Source of the DNA: Methanosphaerula subterraneus
Lineage (GTDB): Archaea > Halobacteriota > Methanomicrobia > Methanomicrobiales > Methanospirillaceae
DNA length: 64,000 bases
Reading direction: 5' to 3'
Assembly (NCBI RefSeq): GCF_052055875.1
Contig: NZ_CP170508.1
Span: 1,674,001-1,738,000, forward strand
Part shown: positions 60,217 to 64,000 of the stretch, piece by piece
Numbering within the stretch: position 1 is the stretch's first letter
Layout of the letters: each line of letters begins with the position of its first letter
Notes under the pieces: model-generated
Told to the model about the DNA's origin: nothing
Databases searched by the model: none
Seen by the model: only the letters and a program-made list of their open reading frames with translations
Translations under genes and position numbers: made by a program

Positions 60217-61580
60217 TGCCCAAAGTGATAAAGAATGTCGGATGTCCGTACTGCGGTTCATCCTGTGATGACCTGGAGATCACGGTCTCTGATGACGGAA
60301 AACAGATCCTCGATGTGGCCAACGCCTGTGCGATAGGAAACGAGATCTTCCACCATGCTACAAAGCCTGGGCGGATCAAACTCCCCCGGCTCCGACAGCC
60401 TGATGGGACCCACAAGGATATCTCATACGAGGAGGCGATCGACCGGGTCGCAAAGATGATGATCGCAGCGAAGAAGCCGTTGATCTACGGCTTCGGATCG
60501 ACCAACTGCGAGGCTATGAGCGCATGTGCACGACTTGCTGAGAAGACCGGATCGGTCCTGGACAACTGCGCCTCGATCTGTCACGGCCCCTCGTTCCTGG
60601 CCATATTCGACAACGGCTACCCGAGTTGCACCCTCGGCGAGGTGAAGAATCGGGCGGACGTGGTCGTCTACTGGGGCTCGAATGCAGCCCATGCACACCC
60701 CCGGCACATGTCCCGGTACTCCCTCTTTCCGCGTGGCTTTTTTACCAACAAGGGATACATGGCCCGCAAGTGCATCGTGATCGACCCCCGGTTCACCGAC
60801 ACCGCCAAGGCGGCTGACATCCACCTGATGGTACAGCAGGGGCACGACTACGAACTCTTCGATGCGTTCAGGACCGTCCTCCGCGGTGAGACCATCCCAG
60901 AGGTCGTCGCAGGGATCGAGCGCGAAAAGATCCTCGAAGCCGTGGAGATCATGAAGAACGCCCGGTTCGGTGCGGTCTTCTACGGGATGGGGCTCTGCCA
61001 CTCAGACGGCAGAAACCACAACGTGGACATCGCTATCAGCCTGACCCGGGATCTGAACGAGTTCACCAAGTGGACGATCATGGCCATGCGTGGCCACTAC
61101 AACATCGCCGGCCCCGGCCAGGTCTGGTCCTGGCAGTTCGGGTTCCCATACTGCATCGACCTGACCAAGGACATCGTCCACATGAACCCTGGCGAGACCA
61201 GTTCGATCGATCTTGCGATGCGGGGGGACGTCGACTTCTTCATGAACATCGGCACCGATGCAGGGGCCCACTTCCCAATCCCGGCGGTGAAAGCGCTCCG
61301 TAAACATCCGTTTGTCACCATCGACCCGAACATCAACATGGCCAGTGAGATCTCGGACCTCCACATCCCGGTCGCCGTGGTCGGCGTCGAGACCGGCGGG
61401 GTCGTCTATCGGATGGACAATGTTCCGATCCAGTTCAAGCAGGTGATCGAGCCGCCGGAAGGGGTGATCACCGATGAGATCCTCTTCGACCGGATCTACA
61501 AGCGGGTCTGTGAACTGACCGGCACCACCTCGGACTGGAGTGTAGCCCACAATTCCCCAGAGGGGACCGCAGCAGAATGA
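60216..61580 (+). CDS. fwdB: Formylmethanofuran dehydrogenase subunit B
   Basis: 454-residue catalytic subunit with the Mo/W bis-pyranopterin and one [4Fe-4S] cluster; reduces CO2 to formate at about -0.5 V. Cluster cysteines Cys10, Cys13 and Cys17 in GCPYCGSSCDD, with a fourth in NACAIG. The metal ligand is Cys118 (DNCASICHGPS), coded by TGC, so this is not the selenocysteine isoenzyme. Whether it uses Mo or W cannot be read from the sequence. Followed by fwdA after 10 bp. Confidence 0.95.
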   Translation: MPKVIKNVGCPYCGSSCDDLEITVSDDGKQILDVANACAIGNEIFHHATKPGRIKLPRLRQPDGTHKDISYEEAIDRVAKMMIAAKKPLIYGFGSTNCEAMSACARLAEKTGSVLDNCASICHGPSFLAIFDNGYPSCTLGEVKNRADVVVYWGSNAAHAHPRHMSRYSLFPRGFFTNKGYMARKCIVIDPRFTDTAKAADIHLMVQQGHDYELFDAFRTVLRGETIPEVVAGIEREKILEAVEIMKNARFGAVFYGMGLCHSDGRNHNVDIAISLTRDLNEFTKWTIMAMRGHYNIAGPGQVWSWQFGFPYCIDLTKDIVHMNPGETSSIDLAMRGDVDFFMNIGTDAGAHFPIPAVKALRKHPFVTIDPNINMASEISDLHIPVAVVGVETGGVVYRMDNVPIQFKQVIEPPEGVITDEILFDRIYKRVCELTGTTSDWSVAHNSPEGTAAE

Positions 61581-61590
61581 GGCGCCTGAC

Positions 61591-63300
61591 ATGTCAGAGT
61601 TATTGATCAAGAACGGATTTGTCGTCGACCCTGCATCAGGGATCAATGGCGAGCGGAAGGATATCGCCATCAGGGATGGCGTGATCGTCGAGGAGGTCTC
61701 CAACCGGGCACGCGTGATCGACGCGACCGGCAAGACCGTGATGTCAGGCGGGGTGGATATCCACTCCCACATCGCCGGCCCGAAGGTGAACGCCGGTCGG
61801 ACGATGCGCCCTGAGGACAAACTCTTCAAGAGTCATGCACGGCAGGGGTTGAACCGGGTTGAGATGGGATTCTCAATCCCGAGCACCTTCAAGACCGGGT
61901 ACGACTATGCCCGGATGGGATACGCATTCGTGATGGAGGCCGCGATGCCTCCGCTCCATGCCCCCCATGTCCACGAAGAGATTCATGACACCCCGATCAT
62001 CGACGAGGCAGCACTGCCGGTCTTTGGGAACAACTGGTTCGTCCTCGAGTATCTGAAGAACCATCAGATTGAGAACACGGCTGCATACATCGCCTGGATC
62101 CTCCAGCAGACCAGGGGGTACGGAGTCAAGGTTGTCAACCCCGGCGGCAGCGAAGCCTGGGGATGGGGCCTGAACTGTCTCCGGATGAACGATCCGGTCC
62201 CCTACTTCGACATCACCCCGGCAGAGATCGTGAAGGGGCTGATCGAGGCGAACGAGTACCTTGGACTCCCGCACTCGGTTCACCTCCACACCAACAACCT
62301 CGGAAACCCGGGCAACTATACGACCACCATCGAGTCCCTGAAGCTCGCCGAGGGGATGAAGACTGAGAACACGTTCAAGCGCGAGCAGGTGCTGCACCAC
62401 ACGCACGTCCAGTTCCATGCCTACGGCGGGGACAGCTGGCTGAACTTTGAGTCCAAGGCCAGAGAGGTCATGGACTATGTGAACAGTGCAAAGGGCCTGA
62501 CGATCGACCTCGGGTGTGTGACCCTCGATGAGACGACGACGATGACCGCCGACGGACCGTTCGAGCACCACCTGACAGAACTGAACCACCTGAAATGGAC
62601 GAACGTCGATGTCGAGCTCGAGACCGCAGCAGGGATTGTGCCGTACATCTACAGCCCGAACATCAAAATATGTGGTATCCAGTGGGCCATCGGCCTTGAA
62701 CTGGCACTCTACGCCAAGGACATGTCCAGGACCTTCATCACCACCGACCACCCGAACGCAGGACCATTCATCAGGTACCCGCGGATCATCAAGTGGCTGA
62801 TGAGTGAAAAGGCGCGGAAAGAGCAGATCGATGCCTTTAAATACAGCCAGAAAGTGGTCGATGCGACGAACCTCGCATCCATGGACCGCGAGCTGTCGCT
62901 GTACGAGATCGCAGAGATGACCAGGTCCGGCCCGGCCCGTGCACTCGGTCTCTACGACATGTATGGTGGACTGCTGCCTGGAATGGACGGCAACGTCGCC
63001 ATCTACAACCTCAACCCGAACGACATGCCAGAGGATCCTGAAAAGATCGAACAAGCCTTCTCGATGGCAGATCACTTCATCAAGTCAGGTGTGGTCATCC
63101 TGGAGAACGGGATGGTTATCGATCAGGGTCACAAGCGAACCCTCTGGGTGAATGCGAAGACACCGCTGCCCAGACAGGTGCTCCGCGACATAGAGGAGAA
63201 ATTCTTAAAGAACTACACGGTCAGCCTGGAGAACTACGCGGTCAAGGACTATCTGATTCCAAACCCGCATGTGATCGAGGTCGAGAGCCACGCTGCGTGA
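61591..63300 (+). CDS. fwdA: Formylmethanofuran dehydrogenase subunit A
   Basis: 569-residue amidohydrolase-fold subunit with a binuclear metal site that condenses formate and methanofuran. Seen: His58 and His60 in GGVDIHSHIAG, carboxylated-Lys candidate Lys180 in YGVKVVNPGGSEAWGWG, HLHTNNLG, HHTHVQFHAYGG and ITTDHPNAGP. Start ATG 61591, 10 bp after fwdB. Confidence 0.95.
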   Translation: MSELLIKNGFVVDPASGINGERKDIAIRDGVIVEEVSNRARVIDATGKTVMSGGVDIHSHIAGPKVNAGRTMRPEDKLFKSHARQGLNRVEMGFSIPSTFKTGYDYARMGYAFVMEAAMPPLHAPHVHEEIHDTPIIDEAALPVFGNNWFVLEYLKNHQIENTAAYIAWILQQTRGYGVKVVNPGGSEAWGWGLNCLRMNDPVPYFDITPAEIVKGLIEANEYLGLPHSVHLHTNNLGNPGNYTTTIESLKLAEGMKTENTFKREQVLHHTHVQFHAYGGDSWLNFESKAREVMDYVNSAKGLTIDLGCVTLDETTTMTADGPFEHHLTELNHLKWTNVDVELETAAGIVPYIYSPNIKICGIQWAIGLELALYAKDMSRTFITTDHPNAGPFIRYPRIIKWLMSEKARKEQIDAFKYSQKVVDATNLASMDRELSLYEIAEMTRSGPARALGLYDMYGGLLPGMDGNVAIYNLNPNDMPEDPEKIEQAFSMADHFIKSGVVILENGMVIDQGHKRTLWVNAKTPLPRQVLRDIEEKFLKNYTVSLENYAVKDYLIPNPHVIEVESHAA

Positions 63301-63312
63301 GGTGAAATGGGG

Positions 63313-64000
63313 ATGAAGACAGTAACACTGACATTGAGGGAAGAGCCGGAGCTCTTCCTTGACGCATATATGATAACCCCCGACAATTTCGCGGGCAAGT
63401 CGTTAGAGAGCATCGGAGCCCTAGAGATCTACGAGGGGAAGCAGAAGACCACACTCGGCGACTACTTTGAGATCGCCGGAGAGGCCGGCGCCACCGCGGC
63501 AGAGACAAGGATCGTCGTGACCAGCAACCCCCGGAAGGTCAAGCGGATCGGTCAGAAGATGACCGCCGGTGAGATCATCATCGAGGGGAACGCCGACATG
63601 TATACCGGCGGCTGGATGCAGGGCGGCCTGATCCATGTCAAGGGAAACGTCGACGCCTTCTCAGGGATGGCCATGGAGGGCGGAGAACTGCGGGTCGACG
63701 GAGATGCCGGCAATTACCTCGGGGCTGCCTACCGCGGCGACTGGCGTGGGATGAAGGGCGGACTCATCAGGGTAAAGGGGAACACTGGAAACGATACCGG
63801 CACTGCCATCAACGGCGGGACGATCATCGTTGAGGGGAACGCATTCATCCATGTCTCCACCCATGGCAATGGTGGAACCGTAATCATCAAGGGAGATGTC
63901 GAGGCTCGCGTCGGGGGACAGATGACCAAAGGGGACATCTATGTCCTCGGCTCCATTAAATACATGCTCCCGGGCTACAAACTGCTTGAGGGTGGCGTAC
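63313..64000 (+). CDS. fwdC: Formylmethanofuran dehydrogenase subunit C (cut by window end)
   Basis: First 229 residues of FwdC, open at the window edge. The middle and end show the beta-helix GxxGxxxG repeats of the GltB C-terminal-like fold (DAFSGMAMEGGELRVDGDAG, YLGAAYRGDWRGMKGGLIRV, NTGNDTGTAINGG). FwdC scaffolds the FwdA-FwdB/D complex. Start ATG 63313 (MKTVTLTLREEPELF) is preferred because GAGGTGA lies 7 nt upstream; ATG 63307 would overlap that site. Family length is about 260-270, so roughly 35 residues are missing. Confidence 0.93.
   Translation, partial: MKTVTLTLREEPELFLDAYMITPDNFAGKSLESIGALEIYEGKQKTTLGDYFEIAGEAGATAAETRIVVTSNPRKVKRIGQKMTAGEIIIEGNADMYTGGWMQGGLIHVKGNVDAFSGMAMEGGELRVDGDAGNYLGAAYRGDWRGMKGGLIRVKGNTGNDTGTAINGGTIIVEGNAFIHVSTHGNGGTVIIKGDVEARVGGQMTKGDIYVLGSIKYMLPGYKLLEGGV

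Noticed and set aside
60567..60581. Selenocysteine in FwdB
   Set aside because: The metal-ligand codon is TGC (Cys118), not TGA.
1..64000. CRISPR arrays, insertion sequences, prophage or integrase genes
   Set aside because: No regularly spaced identical repeats, transposase or integrase motifs were seen; only the two-copy repeat at 5.9 kb and short operator repeats.

Overview
The window is chromosomal DNA (roughly 60% G+C by eye) from a hydrogenotrophic methanogenic archaeon, most likely of the order Methanomicrobiales (Methanosphaerula/Methanoregula-like; the species cannot be fixed from sequence alone). The evidence is a methyl-coenzyme M reductase (MCR) activation cluster (atwA with methanogenesis markers 3, 6, 5, 15, 17, 7), a formylmethanofuran dehydrogenase operon, CDC48 and RadB proteins, archaeal TATA boxes at about -25, several leaderless genes, and many PAS-rich signalling proteins typical of this order. 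No insertion sequence, CRISPR array or prophage is visible.

Layout. 0-6 kb: TspO, a TauE/SafE exporter and a CDC48-type AAA ATPase on the minus strand, divergent from larC-radB. 5.8-6.05 kb: a convergent intergenic region with tandem, covarying hairpin repeats. 6-9.1 kb (minus): ribose-1,5-bisphosphate isomerase, form III RuBisCO and dapF in a likely operon. 9.2-17.4 kb (plus): a P-type-ATPase-like HAD protein, then the atwA-mmp3-mmp6-mmp5-mmp15-mmp17-mmp7 operon and an AhpD-like protein. 17.5-22.8 kb: a large sensor kinase, a DUF2178/XRE operon with twin palindromic operators, and a membrane protein. 22.8-26.6 kb: malic enzyme, DUF2193, DUF2180, aquaporin. 26.7-31.1 kb: cupin, a nitrogenase-like H/D/K three-gene operon, YwbE, methyltransferase. 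31.4-38 kb is a loose, decaying region: a CheB-CheR-kinase pseudogene, a kinase relic, an AI-2E family transporter, tRNA-Cys, fdhD and a MarR fragment. 38-47.2 kb: P-type cation ATPase, lipoprotein, RND exporter with CARDB-type surface protein, and a divergent HTH-PAS regulator. 47.3-53.2 kb: trpEGDCBA without trpF, preceded by TRP-box operators. 53.3-64 kb: peroxiredoxin, modABC-type molybdate/tungstate transporter, a small sulfite-reductase-like protein, a MoeA fusion, and fwdDBAC (fwdC cut by the window end).

How it fits together. The last 11 kb is a molybdenum/tungsten module: oxyanion uptake (ModABC), metal insertion into molybdopterin (MoeA) and the main Mo/W enzyme of methanogenesis (Fwd/Fmd). 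The atwA-mmp operon serves ATP-dependent activation of MCR at the other end of the pathway. RuBisCO with its isomerase indicates the archaeal pentose-bisphosphate pathway. The best candidate for a poorly described system is the nitrogenase-like operon at 27.1-30.0 kb: a NifH-like ATPase with both cluster cysteines, plus two different, unusually short component-1-like subunits that each keep three cluster-type cysteines.
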